A stretch of 64,000 nucleotides of DNA, taken from positions 496,001-560,000 of the forward strand of contig JAHLEZ010000013.1 in NCBI GenBank assembly GCA_020726505.1, read 5' to 3'. This document shows positions 21,939 to 34,936 of the stretch, one piece after another; position 1 is the stretch's first letter, and every line of letters begins with the position of its first letter. The notes beneath the pieces are model-generated. The model saw nothing but the letters and a program-made list of their open reading frames with translations, was not told where the DNA came from and ran no database searches. The position numbers and the translations under genes were made by a program. Source of the stretch: Leptodontidium sp. MPI-SDFR-AT-0119. Taxonomy: Eukaryota > Ascomycota > Leotiomycetes > Helotiales > Leptodontidiaceae.

Positions 21939-23269
21939 ATTCTCTTGAGTGTCTCTTGGTCTCTCACTTCTGTACTCCCGGTTTTGGGGATATGGTGTAT
22001 TTTCTTGTCTCTGGAATGGAAGAGAAAATATAGATGTAATGGGTGCGAAAGAGACGGATACACAGGGCCTCAAAGGCATTAAAATGGCGGATAGATCGCA
22101 CACTCGTTTGGGCAAAAGGCGGATGGGTAATAACCTGAACAATTGGAGTTTTTGGAATTGGACACAAGTCCTAATAAATGAAATAAAATCGCGTTGATTT
22201 TTCTCACTCCTGCACTTTAACCTTAATCATTGACTTTGACTCGGACTTTGAATTTGTATATGTGAGAAGTTCTCCTTTTCCTTTTCGTCATTGGTATATT
22301 TAGTTTGCCTGTCTTAATTGGTTGGGGTTTTCGATAGGTGGCCGGTATCAGGACTGTGATACGCAAGCAACAAACCACTTTTGTTTTGATACTGTACTCT
22401 GCTGCTGTTATTTAAGCGAGCTGACCATCCAACCGGGCTGGCAAGTCTGATTTCTTTGCTCTGCATTCCCGTTCATCATCCGGATACCACTCTTACCAAC
22501 TCGTTTTGTTATTGCCAGGGAGTTAATGACTTCCTACTGGAATTCCACCTGCGACGGCTTCCAGTAAGGTAGGTGGAATGGCCGTGGTATGATGGGTGGT
22601 TTGACGAGAGGGGATAGATTGGATTAGGTCACAATACCTAGCCTTCGATGCAGAGATAAGACGCCATGAGAGGAGACCTGACATGAAGGGAAATGATGAA
22701 AAATATCACTGACTGATAAGGACCAGTGAACCACCAAACAGTGTAGTGTATAGTGTGATGAGGGTATATCCAGACCACCAACGTAATAGAGGACTCGTAA
22801 TTCCTCGATGGAATGATCAAGTTCAAAAGTCGAAAGATGGATGAATGAAATATGCGGTTAAGGCTGCTAATCGTTTGAAGGTCGAAGATCACTACTAATA
22901 TTGCGATACAACACACTCACAGAAGCATTTCAGAAGAGAGCCAGCCATGAAGTCGAGTCCATCGCAATGCAATCGATTGATGAATACGCTAAAGACAAAC
23001 CCCGAGAACGAGAATCAAATAGCATCAAAAGCACCTAAAGTACACCTTCCTTTCCTTCCCACCGATCGAATGATTGATTAGAGAACGTCTCATTATCGTC
23101 AATCTAGCCCACATTCCTCAGTTTCTCATCAAGTTTGTCGGTTTCGTTTGTTTTGGTTTTGATTCGATTTGAAAGACACTCCTTCTCCCCTCTCATCGGT
23201 CGCTTCAAATGTTAGACATTGCACCATCCTCCTCCCAGCCTCTGGTTCCTCGTCAGGGAGTTGATTAGA
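21939..23269. other. Intergenic region between MARVEL-like gene and STI1 (convergent)
   Basis: 1.3 kb with both 3' UTRs and no recognisable gene or repeat. A 92-codon antisense frame (22638-22916) is hydrophobic only by AT-richness. Confidence 0.45.
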
Positions 23270-25250
23270 TTATCTTCCGACGCGGATAACGCCTGCAGCG
23301 ACGAGCTTCTGGATCTTGGTGCGGATACCGGGATTCTTCATGTGTTCTTGAAGAGCGGCTGGGTCGCCTTGGGCTTGTTGGAGGATGCTTTGCATGATGG
23401 GGTCTTGCATGATGTTGATGATCTGGGATTCTATTAGCAAACATCCTTACGGAATTGGGCAAAGACATACCTCAGGATCTCTCTGAATTCTCTCCTTGGT
23501 CTGCTCCTCGGTCTCGTTCTCACGCGCGCTGTACATAGCGGCATAAGCCTTCTGCTGCTGTTGCTCGATCTCCCTCGCGTTGGCCTTGGTGACATCGACT
23601 TCCGCAGCCTCGGTACAGGTATCAACACACTTGGAGTATTCTCTCATGCCAAAGTAAGCCTGGGCTTTACGGAGGTAGGCTCGGATGAACTTGGGGTCCT
23701 TCTTGATAGCCGTGTTGCAGTCGTCGATAGCACTGGGGAACTCGAGCAGCTTGATGAAGGCAGCGGCACGGTTGCTGAAGCCTCGTGGATCCTCTGGTGC
23801 ACGTTGGATCATATCGCTGTATGCTGCTACTGCACCTGGCCAGTCGGACTCCTTGAACTTAGTGTTACCGAGCTCACGAGCCTCCTCGGCCTTCTCAGGA
23901 TCGATCAGTGCTTGTCTGGCAGCTTCAACCTGGCTCTTCTCGGCAGCGCGGAGTTTGTTGACGGTCTCTGGGGTACGGTGCTCAGTAAGAGACTTCTTGT
24001 AGTTCTCAATGGCCTTGGGCAGATCTCCTTTCTTCTCGTACGAGGAACCAATACGGGCGTATGATTTGGCAATCATTTTGAAATCGGCATAGATCTCGCG
24101 GCCCTCGTCGACAGCCTTCTCACACGCCTTGATAGCCTCATCGTACTCTCCCTTCTCGAAATGAGCGGCGCCAAGGTTGTTGAGGTAAGTGATATCCTTA
24201 TAAAGCTCCCACGCCTTGCTGTAATGCGCAATAGCCTCGTCGAAGTTTCTCTTCTTGTAGTTCTCCGTGCCCAACTTCTTCTCAGCTTCGGCTGCGGCCT
24301 TGGCCTTCGCCTTCTCAGCTGCCTCCTCATCCTCCGGCTCGGGTTCTGGGGAAGGTTCCTTCTTTGGCTGGGCCTGAGCAGGAGCTGGTCGAGCATCTGG
24401 CATTGGGACATCTTCTTCAGCTTCCCGTGGTGCAGATCCTGGCTCTCCGCCTCCACCTGGCATTCCACTCATCATATCCATGTCCACGCCCATAAGAACA
24501 CCAAGTACTTGTATCATTCGAGGGTCAGAGAACATAGCCTGAGAATCACCAGGGTTATTCTTGACTTGTTGGAGCTTGGCCATAAAGCTTGGGTCAGCCA
24601 GGAGCTTGCTTGTCTTTGGGTTGGCAGCAAGCTTCTGGATGAGTTGAGGGTCGTTGAACATGCCACCAAGGCCGGCTGATGGATCACCTGTAATACCATC
24701 TAATTCCCAGTCAGCAAAATCCTAGAAACAATTCAGACTCCATGTATTCTTACCTTCTCTGGCCTCAGCATCGATTGCGCGCTTGACAGAAGCAAGACCT
24801 GACTTGTTCTGCGCATTATTTGGATCCAGCTTCAATCCCTCCTCATACGCATCCATAGCACCAATGAGATCTCCCAAACCATGCTTCGCAGCACCCTTAC
24901 GTCCCCATCCCTTCGCCCAGTCCGGCTTGATCTCAGTTACCTTGTCGGCATCCTCCAGCGCATGCTCGTAGTCCTTCTTTGATGCGTAGGCAGCCGAGCG
25001 ATTTGAGTAAAGGATGTGGTTCGCGGGTTCTATCTCTATCGCCTCTGTGAATTTGGAGCTGTAGGAGCGTCAGTTCATCTCCCAGGTATAAAAGAATATG
25101 CGCATGAGTTGCGCTATGTACGAAGGACAGCTCCAGCCCTGGGGATAGCTTGAAACCGAAAGTAAACAAGAGGGGTTTTACTCACATAGCCTCGTCGAAG
25201 TTCTTCTCCGCAATCGCCTTATTACCAAGAGCTTTGAGTTCGTCCGCCAT
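23270..25250 (-). CDS. STI1: Hsp90/Hsp70 co-chaperone Sti1 (Hop)
   Basis: Scaffold that bridges Hsp70 and Hsp90 and passes clients between them in the cytosol. Exons (minus) 25250-25186, 25058-24754, 24687-23471 and 23422-23270 join in phase to 579 aa, the normal Sti1 size. Domain order: TPR1 (residues 1-115, MADELKALGNKAIAEKNFDEA; YSNRSAAYASKKDYEHALEDA), DP1 (NDPQLIQKLAANPKTSKLLAD; SDPRMIQVLGVLMG), an acidic/Ala-Lys linker, TPR2A (GTENYKKRNFDEAIAHYSKA; YLNNLGAAHFEKGEYDEAI), TPR2B (ARELGNTKFKESDWPGAVAAY; SNRAAAFIKLLEFPSAIDDC), and DP2 encoded partly by the last exon (DPIMQSILQQAQGDPAALQEH). The carboxylate-clamp Asn/Lys/Arg positions of each TPR block are kept. The final exon is only 153 nt. 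Confidence 0.97.
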
Positions 25251-25755
25251 ATTGAGAGTAATTTAGAAAGCGTAGGGTTTTGTGAGTATTTTCTAATGAA
25301 GTCTTGAGAATGTGGAAAATGAAGTTCAAGTTGAAGTTGGGATCAGACAGCCCATTCCCATTAAGCACCTTTGACTTCTAGAGCTTTCTTCGGCAGAACC
25401 TCACCGCCTAATCATGTGATTGGCCATTCCTCGCTAAAGTTGGGAGGTCCTCGAGGTTCCCCTGCCCTAGTCGTTCGTAGTGCAGTCACCGGGGGATCTC
25501 CACAAGGTTGAAGGACGCAAAGACAAGTCTGTTTCAATCGATGATATATTAATCTATTTTTTCTATTTACTCGGCTATTTTCTAATGGCCCATACGAACA
25601 ATCAAGAAAAACCTTGCAGTAGCCCAAGAATGGGTCTTCAGAGCACAAATTATGGGCTGCTCAACCCTAGCAAAACGCGCGCTGTGTGAATGCCTCGCCC
25701 CTAACTCCAATGAATGGCAATGCATCTTTTTTTCTTTTCTGTACAATTCTAGGTA
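25251..25755. other. Short intergenic region STI1 promoter / HMG1 3' end
   Basis: 505 bp between two co-directional genes. It holds the STI1 promoter and the HMG-CoA reductase 3' UTR. No heat-shock element array was recognised with confidence. Confidence 0.45.
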
Positions 25756-28700
25756 CTATCGCCTCACCTCTGCAGCTCTCTGGGTTGCTGCGGGTGACAT
25801 GGCCAAGCCGGCTCTCTCCTGCATCGAGGAGATTGCTGATGTGACTGGTGTTTGGGCACCGGCTGGCGCAGGTGTGTTGGTTCGTGTGACTGGTGCACTT
25901 CTGTTGTGTGCCATGTGACTTTTGACGAGATGACCAGCTCGGAGAGCACTGCAGAGTGACAATTCTCCTGCTAGAACAGCAGCTGCGATAATACGAGCAA
26001 GTTGGCGAGCATTGTCACCTGGGTTTGTTGGATGTGAGCCCCGGACACCCAGCATATCTAGCATGGCCGCTTGTGGTTCAAGAATAGTGCCTCCACCTAG
26101 GGTACCAACTTCAATGGAAGGCATAGAGACACTGATCTGAAGATCACCATGAAGACTAGCAAGTTGTTAGTAAGTCTCCTTCAAGAGACGGGAGTAGTGA
26201 CTTACTTCTTCATCAAGGTAATACAATTGGCGCTCTCAACGACTTGAGCAGGATCCTGACCAGTAGCCAAAAAGATAGCAGCGACGATGTTGGCGGCATG
26301 TGCGTTGAAACCTCCCATAGCTCCAGCCAGAGCACTTCCAACAAGATTCTTGGCAATGTTCAACTCCACCAGCTCATCCACATCAGACTTCAAGACCTTG
26401 CGAACAACATCTCCTGGAATGATGGCCTCTGCAACTACACTCTTGCCTCGGCCGTCAATCCAGTTGATAGCTGCGGCCTTCTTGTCCGTACACATATTTC
26501 CTGAGACCGAGATGATTTCCATATCGTCAAAGCCGGCCTCAGTGGCCATAACGCTGAGGGCATGTTCCACACCCTTAGAGATCATGTTCATTCCCATAGC
26601 ATCTCCAGTAGTGGTCTTGAATCGAGGATACAAGTATGTACCTGCAAGAGCAGTCTTGATCGATTGAAGTCGGGCGAATCGACTCGTAGAGTTGAAAGCA
26701 TCTGTCATGATCTTTTGGCCAGCCTTTGAGTCAAGCCATACTTTGGCAGCTCCTGCACGAGCAAGACTTTCAAAGGAGACACAGGGACCGCGAGTCATTC
26801 CGTCACCGATCAGTACAGTAGTTGCGCCACCTCCAGCATTGATCGCTTTAGATCCTCTACTCGTGCTTGCAACCAGAACACCTTCAGTGGTAGCCATAGG
26901 GATGAAGAAGCTTTGACCGTCGATGACGATGGGTCCAGCAACACCGAGGGGCAGAGGCAGGTAGCCGACGACATTTTCACAGCATGCACCCAAAACACGA
27001 TCGAAGTCGTAGTGTTCATAAGGAAGTAGAGAGCTCTCCAGAAGGCTTGTGGTTTCCGCAGTAGCAGGGGTACGTGAGATGATAGATCTTCTGATCTTGA
27101 CAGCACGAGTGGTATCACCAAGTGTCTTCTCCAGAGCGTAGCCAGCAATTTTGCCTTGCAGCGATAGCTCCACCAGTTCTCTATCAGTCAACTCAGGAGC
27201 ACGTTTCTCCCTGAGCATTTGTTCCATTTGGGCTTGAGTACGTCGGAGAGCTGGCTGGGAGGGTGCTGCCACAGGGTCTTGCTGACGTCTTCGCATAACC
27301 AAGCCATCTTCTTCATCATCCGTAGTAGCTGGGGTTGGGGGTAGAATCGCATCTTCTGCGCCATTGCCAATAGCTGGAAGCCTTGGAGGCTGGGCAGTGG
27401 CAGCATCGTTGAAACGCTCTGCACGTTGAAGTTCGGCAGGATCGACAGCATGATGAGGAGGCATTTGAAGTGGCTCTTTGATGCTCCACCTGGCAGCGTT
27501 GAATAGATAGCCGTTCAGAATCACGCTCAGGGCGAGGGCAAAAACGATCCACTTAGAGAGGATTGGATCTTCGAGACTCTTCAAGAGACTGTCAACCACA
27601 CGACCATATTCGCTATCCTCCGGGTTTTGCGTCTCAAGAGGAGCACGGGTGGCCATGTTCCCATAATGGACTGAAGGATATTCAAGCTCGTACTTGATAG
27701 GAGCAAGGATAGTAACAATAGTCGATTTGTCGTTAGACTTTGCCATCTCAAAAATCGCATCAAGACCGTTTGAGGCAACCTTGAATGGGTCCATTGGTGG
27801 TGGGGTCATAACACTGGCGAATCCTTGCCCGGAAAGTCCAGTTACAGTCGGGGCTTCAGCGTTGCTTTTGCCGCCTCTGAAGGGAATGGTGCAGAGGTTA
27901 AGGATGTTGACAATGACGAACCCAGAAACCATGAGAACCTTGAACTTTGGAACGCTGCTATCTCGGACCTTGCGGCCAAAGATATTCGTCTCGTTGTTTC
28001 CAGACTTGTCGGCTTTGGGCCACTCATCGCTCTGAGCAACATTCTCAGCAACTCGGTGGTTGACTCCATCATCTTCCAAAGCCTGGCGGAGAGCAACATG
28101 ACGCTTGATTCGGTTAATTTCGAGCTTGATGCTCAAAATTGCAGTGTAGAATGTAAAGAGGAGGATACAGTCGAATACCAAGATCCAAGCTGCAAGGAAA
28201 CAGAACTGCTGTAGTCCACCTTGCACACCAGATGCAGCTCCAGCCACCAATATACAGATCTCAATAACATAGTCTCTGACAATTTCATAGCCCTTCTCGT
28301 TGATAGCGACCTGAACAGCATACTGAATAGAGGTCGGTGACACACCGAATTTCTGATCAGATCCTGCAAGTCTTGGGCTGCCTTGTGGTTGAGGTCTTCT
28401 CGTCTCGAGAGACGCGGAGAGAACAGCCTTTGTCAAGACAATTGCCTTCTCAAATCCAATAGTAACAACCAAGAATGGAAGCCCTTCGGACAGAAGGACC
28501 ATGTTCAAAGGTACTCCCATCTTAGTTGTGACAATCAGACCGAAGAGGAATGCAAAGACCGAAGAAAATAGAGTCGTAGCGAATAGCCAAAAATTCGATC
28601 CCATACGGCGCATGGAGACGAAGAGAGAAACGAAGGTCAGGTGCATGGAAATATATCCCAAAACCATAATGATGATATCCAAAGTCTCGGCGTTCTTAAT

Positions 28701-29435
28701 GAGGTCCACAAATTCGGTCCAAGCATTCGAGGCCCAGTTTCTCACGCTGCGTTTTGAGGTAGTAGCTCTTGCAGCCTTCATGATCCACATCTTCTCCTCC
28801 TTGGTAGGCTCTGCCTCGTAACCATGGCGAGCGCTCTCGTCCTGTGGCAACGTGATTGCATTTGGGAGCTCTTGAGCTCTGGCAAGGAATTCCGCAGCTT
28901 GGTCGTAGGGTACCGAGTATGCGAGAGCTGTATCCTGGGAAATTGCAGAAAGTGGATTCGACGTCGAGGGTAATTCTGTAACTGAAAGGTTCTGTGGAAG
29001 AGGGACGGTATGCGATAATGGTGCGCTCTGTGGAGCAGAAGCCGCCAAAGAATCTGGGAAGACGAATGTGAGGAGAGCCAGATGATCCACGTCCTTTGAG
29101 ACTGTGGCCTCTGCTTCTGAGGTTTGCCATTTCCAACCAGTCTCCGCACCAACTCTCAATTGTCTGCTTCCTTCATTCAATGATGCCCAGTCTGCCTTTC
29201 CAATAGTGGCAGACTCGAACAAGCTACCTTCGAGGAGACCAATGTATGTCGTACTGGCCAGAACCGCAACAATGACAATCGTGTGTATGGGGTGGAGACA
29301 TGCTCGGCGGGAGAGGGTCTGGAGAAATGGAGTGACTTTCTTGTTCACCCAGACAGGCGTCGCAGGAGCATCTGCGCTGGTAGCACCGCGAGCTCTCGTG
29401 GGAAGGAAGAACGTTCCGATTAATGAGCGAACCAT
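25756..29435 (-). CDS. HMG1: HMG-CoA reductase, NADPH
   Basis: Rate-limiting ER enzyme of the mevalonate pathway (HMG-CoA to mevalonate), feeding ergosterol and other isoprenoids. Exons (minus) 29435-26206 and 26155-25756 join as LMKK/NLHGDLQ, giving 1209 aa. The frame runs 9 codons further upstream only through TTG, so the ATG at 29435 ([14 protein letters not shown]) is chosen. The N-terminal half has an ER anchor with a sterol-sensing domain ([24 protein letters not shown] onward). An acidic linker (TTDDEEDG) follows. The catalytic half has [16 protein letters not shown] (catalytic Glu), [25 protein letters not shown] (catalytic Asp), DKKAAAINW (catalytic Lys) and KSHMAHNRS (catalytic His1157, with Ser1163 six residues on, the AMPK-site position). 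A 46-residue tail follows Ser1163. Housekeeping context; not in a terpene cluster. Confidence 0.97.
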
Positions 29436-31516
29436 GTTGTTGAATTCGGGGTGAGCACTCAAAGGTTTCTAAGAAGCCATCGACACGCCCTCAGCGGGGT
29501 TTTTGCTATAAAGTTTAAATTAGCTTTGCACATCCCATTTTCCCCTCACGACTTCATTGTATATGATCTTAGACACAAGAGAAACTCGGAATCATCGTGG
29601 TGCTAATCGTAAATCTCGACGCGGGGTGTGCAATCTGACAGGTCGAAGTCCGTGCTAGCAGAATATCTCGAGCTCTGCGAAAGAGATACCGAGGAGATGG
29701 ATTCTTTCGAGAAAGAACAGCTCGACCGACCTGCAGAAGAGACGGCAAGAAGAGGAATTGGTGTCTTGCAGATGTATGCGAACATCCAAACGGAGAGGTC
29801 GAGTACAGGAAAACGGAGGAACGATTGGGGAGAGACTGGATGTTGGTAGGTACTCACAGGATTCTGCGGTGAAGGGTGAAATTGCGACTTTGGCAAACAG
29901 CTGGACAGCCCTGAAGCTTTTTCGATGTTGAATCCGACTCTAACAACGCAAGCTGCTGACTCCCTGCGATGTGAGTTGATCAATTGAATCTGGAGAGGAG
30001 TGAGGGAGAGGCAGCAAACTTGGTTGAGGGAGTGGTAGAGTAGTAGGTTGAGGGTCCGTACTTGGTAGGGTAGGGTAGGTTGGTAAATTAAATGTCGCCT
30101 GGCTGGGCACGCTGAGTGACTGGGATGGGGAGTGACAATCTGATCTCGCTAATGATGACGCTTAGGCAGGAACAGTTAGAGCCATGCAGAATGATAAAGG
30201 GCCTCTGCCGAGAAAGGGGTAGGTGAAATAAAGTAGCTGGGGCAACTCCCAATTATCAAAGACCTGAGCAGAACAATACTAAGAAGTATCAGGTGTGGGA
30301 GGGAATGGGAAAGCTGTGAGAGCTTAATATTGTTCCCTCAAATCCTTTGATACGTTTTACCTTTCCCTTCTCTCCTTCTCCTTTACATACCTCGTATCGT
30401 GTCTACGGTGCCTATTCCCCTCAACCAGAACAGCCTTCCAGGATTGCGTATGCTGATCATTCAACGAGCAAATCATCATCTCAAAAGCCGAACACGGAGG
30501 CGCAGCGCCAACAAATGTCGTTGGGCTGTACCGTCGTAGGTAGGTAATGGGGGGCAAAGTGTGGCTACTGAATCCGACTTTGAATGCGACCCCTATTTCA
30601 TGTGACTAAGTGAATCGTTGATCCCGCAAACGAGCCGATGGGAAGGGAAGAAAAACAAAGAAGGGAAAAGTTCTGTTGGAGACTTGGCCTGTTTTTGTTA
30701 TGGCGCTCTCTGCGCCTTTGAGCTTTTTATCCGTCAAGTGACTACTAGTACTCCAGTTTGTCGTTTCTTTTGTGGTTTGTCTTCGGCTGTTATTCTATGT
30801 TTTCATCGGTGGCCGAAAGTATTTGACTGCCAATCATTTTTTTAAACCCCGACGACCTTGTACTAGGCTGCCAATAAATGCTGATCGGAGTCTTCCAACA
30901 TCCAACATCACTCCACCATCCTTTTTCTTATTTACTCCAAAGAAAATGCCGAGCCTCTGTCGGCGATAAATCCCTCCATGTTGGCCCAATGAAGAGAAAT
31001 AGAAGAGCTACCCTGGCCCTGCTTATCTATCTCGAAGCTGCATACTAGTACGATGCTAGACACTCGGGGAGTTTAGATAAATGTTGACTCTACATGCAGG
31101 ATAGCGAACCCTTAGCTACTTTCTTGTAGTAGCTTACAAACGAGTCTTTTCAAGTCCGACTAGGTCATTAGAAGGAATATTCCTAAGAAAATCCAAAATT
31201 TGGTTATGTACCCAGACGCCAGCACAACATGGAGAATATCAGAAACTCCGAATATCCTTCCCATGCTTCCAAGTCCATCCGAGGTGGGTTTCTTTGATTA
31301 GCAATTGCCATTGGATATAACTCATGTAAAAGATAGCTCTTCGGACCCCATGGCTGCTTTGCATCTCCAGATCATACGACGGAGTTTTTCACAAAACTCC
31401 TCTCCCTAAACGCCGTAACACCACTCACAAGCAAATCCCCATCCCAAACTCCCAAACATCGTAACTCACAATACCTCATTTCCCCATTCCCCAAATTCGA
31501 TCCCAATCCCAATCCC
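29436..31516. other. 2.1-kb region upstream of HMG-CoA reductase
   Basis: The HMG1 promoter and 5' UTR on the left, and the 3' flank of the nicotinamidase gene on the right. Short frames (e.g. 29628-29849, GTG-initiated, Glu-rich) lack ATG support. No RNA gene or repeat recognised. Confidence 0.45.
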
Positions 31517-32399
31517 CTACCCCCTCCCAACCCTCCTAACCTCCTCCCCCTCCACGCCCACAACATCCACCCCCTTCCCCTTCAACTCCCTTTCCACTTC
31601 CTCCCACGCCTCGGGATCAACAGCCTTCGTCCCCTCCCTAACAACCACGGTCCTAAACCCCTCCTTGCTAGCATCAAGCGCCGTAGCCCTAACACAATAA
31701 TCAAACGCCAGTCCCACAACAAAGACATGACTGATCCCGCTCCCCCTCAAAACATCCGCCAACCCACTATCACTACACCTCGGTTTCTCCAACGGATCAT
31801 AGAACGCAGAATACATCTCGACCTCCCTTCTCATGCCCTTCTCCACGATCTTATCAACTTTCTCTAGATCCAGCTCGGGAACGATTTCCGCCCCGGGGGT
31901 GTGCTGGATGCAGTGGTCGGGCCAGAGACGGGTCTCGTAAGTCTCGGAGGCGTTGGAGGGGTTGATGACGGTGGTTGTGTCGATGAAGGGTTTCTTGGGG
32001 GGGTGGTTGGATGCGAATGAGATGTGGTCTGGAGGATGCCAGTCTTTGGTTGCGATCTTGAGGACGAAGGGGAGGGTGAGGAGGGTGTTGATTGTGGGGA
32101 TTATGGAGCGGCCGTTTGGGACTGCTAGGGAGCCGTTCTAGTTATAGATATCAGTATCAATTGCTGTCCAGTTTGGATATCAAGGTATGGATGAAGTATT
32201 TCACTTCCAGCTCCTTCTTCTCTTGCTTCGTCTTCTTGTTTTTGAAGCCTGTTCCTTCATTCTTGTTTGTTGTATCTTATCGATACGAGATGGAGGGGTG
32301 AAAATGAGGGGCACTTTGACATACTGGTGGGCAGAAATCCTCCTGGAGATCTACGATAATCAGAGCGGGTTTAAAAGCCGTTGTTGTCGTTGTCGCCAT
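31517..32399 (-). CDS. PNC1: Nicotinamidase (Pnc1, isochorismatase-like)
   Basis: Hydrolyses nicotinamide to nicotinate in the NAD+ salvage pathway and so relieves sirtuin inhibition. Exons (minus) 32399-32325 and 32137-31517 join in phase 0, giving 231 aa, close to yeast Pnc1. The cysteine-hydrolase triad is complete: Asp17 (IIVDLQEDFCPP), Lys125 (VEKGMRREVEMYSAF) and Cys173 (VVGLAFDYCVRATALDA). Metal ligands are Asp57 and His59 (ATKDWHPPDHISF) and His100 (WPDHCIQHTPGAE). The C-terminal 40 residues are Glu/Val/Gly-rich (KGKGVDVVGVEGEEV). Sequence at the 3' end is strongly C-rich on the plus strand, reflecting high-GC codon bias. Confidence 0.94.
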
Positions 32400-33250
32400 G
32401 TTTGAGGCGCGAGCATACTTTGGAGTGAGGTTTAATGTGTTTGTGATGGGATGGTTGGCTAGAAAGGAAAGCTTGAGTGAGCTCGGTTTCGGTTTGGCAT
32501 GTCTGATGGATGTTTGGAAGCGATGCGGTCAGTTCCCGCTGCCCCTCTTCAACCCCACCTGCACCTTATTAGACACTTGGTGGTACCTTAATAGACAGAG
32601 TCTGTTACTTGTCACTTGTCACATGCTTGAGATGAAGATGATGGCTATTTATCTGTACTCATATAAGTGTGTTAGGAGTAGCAGTCGCATCTTTTGGCAT
32701 GGTCTGGGATTCTCATTTGGCGCTGAATTGGAAGGAAACGAGATCTCTACATCACAAAGTTCCACAAGTCAACAAGCAAGTAAACCATCTTCAATGATTT
32801 CCCTGCTCCCCTATTTATCAGCTACTCTAATAATCGCTACCTCAACTCATAAACGTCTCATCTGAACTCGTACATCATTCCATCCAATCCAGTCCATGCC
32901 CTGCCCAACCCTCAATTCACCCCTAGAAAAAGGCCCGTCATAAAGCTCGTGATAACCTTATTATGCACCGATTCTTTCCTCCTCCCTCCATGAGCTTCTG
33001 ATGAACGAAGCTCGTGCAAATCCCACCCCAACCATCCAAACAAAAACACATGTGATAATACAGTAGAGGGCAGAAAGATAATTAAGCGAATGTTTCTTCT
33101 TCTTTCCAGAAAGGTTATATGCAAGCCAACCGACGTTGAATGGGGTATTGGGGAAAAAAAGAAGAATCAAAAAAATGCACAAGAACCAACACGCTAGAAA
33201 GTCTCAAATGTATCCCCTTCTAAAAACAATCCAAGGCCACTACCACAAGC
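32400..33250. other. Intergenic region PNC1 promoter / NBP2-like 3' end
   Basis: 851 bp between co-directional genes. No further gene recognised; the 155-codon frame at 32398-32865 has no protein features. Confidence 0.45.
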
Positions 33251-34936
33251 TCAAGGATTCGAAATGTCCTTTTCTGCATCAGAAGACCCCTCTGTCGAAT
33301 CACTGTCTGGACTATCGGGCTGTTTGACTGTGGTTTCTAACTTTGTGTCTGGCAGAGTCGCGATTGGTGTAGTGTTCAAGCTGTCTTCTTTTTTGCGGGC
33401 TTTTGTATCTTGACTGCTTGTGCGGTCTCGAGCCCCCTCCTGAGAGCTTGACAATGTCGGTGTGTTGGCTTGGCTACCTCCTCGCTGACCATGGTAGTGG
33501 ATCACTTGTGGTGGGGGTTGGCCAGCTGGAGTCCCAAGAAGATGCTGAGGATATGGGTGCAGATCTTTCGAGGAGGTTGAGAAAGTCGAGACTATGGGTT
33601 GCTGGTAGCCATTGCTCCCATTACTCGGTGTGGGGGTATGTCCAAACGCTGGGCCATGGTCTGCCTGAGTTGGTGTTCCTGAATCTGGTGCAACGGGGCT
33701 AAGCAGCTGATCGGTCGCTTGCCCAGTCAAGGAATTCAATCCTCCTTGTATGTCCCTCAATAACCGAACATATTCCTCTGGAACCAGACCACTTTCCTGA
33801 GTTTTTGGATCCTCAGCAACCAGCCATCCTTGCCCGTGCCGGTAAGACACCCAAATGACCTGTCCTTCCACCAAAGGAAGTTCATTCTCGTTTTCCCGTT
33901 CAAAATCGAAAAGTGCTACAGCTTTGCCGTGCATTTCCTCGTCTGGTGAAGCGATTGTAAACTGATAGTCCCGCGAGTAACGGGATTCATCATGTCGTGT
34001 TAATCCTGGAGAGGAAGCAGAGCTTGAAGCATCTGATTCGGAGCGATATTCCTGCCCAGTCTCGTCTGTATATGACCTGCTAGGTAATATACCGGCAAAA
34101 TGCGAATCTCTCTGGCCCGGTACATTGTAAGGTGCCAATGTCGAATGCCGAGCTTGTTCTGGCGGGTAGGTGACAAACTCTCCTCCGGGCCCGTCTGCTT
34201 CATCTCCTTCGTTCACATAATATCTCTCACTACCATCACCTCCTCTACCAACAAAGAATCCTCTATCTTGTTCATAGTTCTCCTGGCTGAGCATGCTCGT
34301 AGTGCGTTCGCCATCTTCTCTGCGATTCCGTCCTCTCCCACGCCCTTGCGAACCTCCAAAGCCACTAGCAGAAGATTTGTGCTTTCTATGGCGCGAGCTG
34401 ACTACTACAGGGCTTTGAAGATCTTCGTCTTCACTCCATGGCGGGCCGTCCCCAAAGTGTATAGGTGCCAACTGCTCGCCCTTCATAAGACCTTCACTTG
34501 CCCATGACCCAGGTACCCAGCTTCCCCTACTATCCCATGATGTTGGTGGGTCGGACAACCGCCTATGTGTTTCGCTTGCAGGAGTTGACAGTCCAGAGGG
34601 TGGTTGAGATGGTTCCAAAGGCGGTCCATAGTGCATAGGATGTAAGACTGGGTAGGCAAAATCGCGTACTGTTGTGTACGGTAGACTGGAATGGAAGACA
34701 GGGAATATATGCGAGGGTGGGCGTGATCGGGAGGGCACTGAATAGTTCGAGTATTGTGATAACCTGTTCTTCGACGCATGCGAAGTTGGTCGCTGCAGAG
34801 TTGATCTTCGAGAGGGAGGAGATGTAATCAAGGGAGGTAATGGGGGATGGTTCGGATTCGACGAGGGAGACAATACAGGTGATTGTGATGCTGCTGGGGA
34901 TGAGGTATCCAGCGTGGGAGACATGACGGCTGTCAT
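33251..34936 (-). CDS. SH3-domain protein, NBP2/Skb5-like
   Basis: Single-exon product of 561 aa from the ATG at 34936 (MTAVMSPTLDTSS). The N-terminal third is Ser/Pro-rich and disordered, with several proline-rich patches. One SH3 domain lies at residues about 337-392 (KAVALFDFERENENELPLVEG, ALYDF-type opening; GWLVAEDPKTQESGLVPEEYV ending). That SH3 is of the yeast Nbp2 / fission yeast Skb5 kind, adaptors that recruit the Ptc1 phosphatase to MAP kinase cascades (HOG and cell-wall integrity) and bind PAK kinases. The tail is again low-complexity. The same frame stays open 60 codons upstream without an ATG (encoding GIDLWWDSRLAGKLPPTWYY), so a spliced upstream start is possible. The family call rests on the SH3 and neighbouring residues only. 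Confidence 0.75.
   Translation of the reverse strand: MTAVMSPTLDTSSPAASQSPVLSPSSNPNHPPLPPLITSPPSRRSTLQRPTSHASKNRLSQYSNYSVPSRSRPPSHIFPVFHSSLPYTTVRDFAYPVLHPMHYGPPLEPSQPPSGLSTPASETHRRLSDPPTSWDSRGSWVPGSWASEGLMKGEQLAPIHFGDGPPWSEDEDLQSPVVVSSRHRKHKSSASGFGGSQGRGRGRNRREDGERTTSMLSQENYEQDRGFFVGRGGDGSERYYVNEGDEADGPGGEFVTYPPEQARHSTLAPYNVPGQRDSHFAGILPSRSYTDETGQEYRSESDASSSASSPGLTRHDESRYSRDYQFTIASPDEEMHGKAVALFDFERENENELPLVEGQVIWVSYRHGQGWLVAEDPKTQESGLVPEEYVRLLRDIQGGLNSLTGQATDQLLSPVAPDSGTPTQADHGPAFGHTPTPSNGSNGYQQPIVSTFSTSSKDLHPYPQHLLGTPAGQPPPQVIHYHGQRGGSQANTPTLSSSQEGARDRTSSQDTKARKKEDSLNTTPIATLPDTKLETTVKQPDSPDSDSTEGSSDAEKDISNP

Noticed and set aside
29436..29462. N-terminal extension of HMG-CoA reductase
   Set aside because: The extension starts at TTG; the ATG at 29435 gives the conserved fungal N-terminus.
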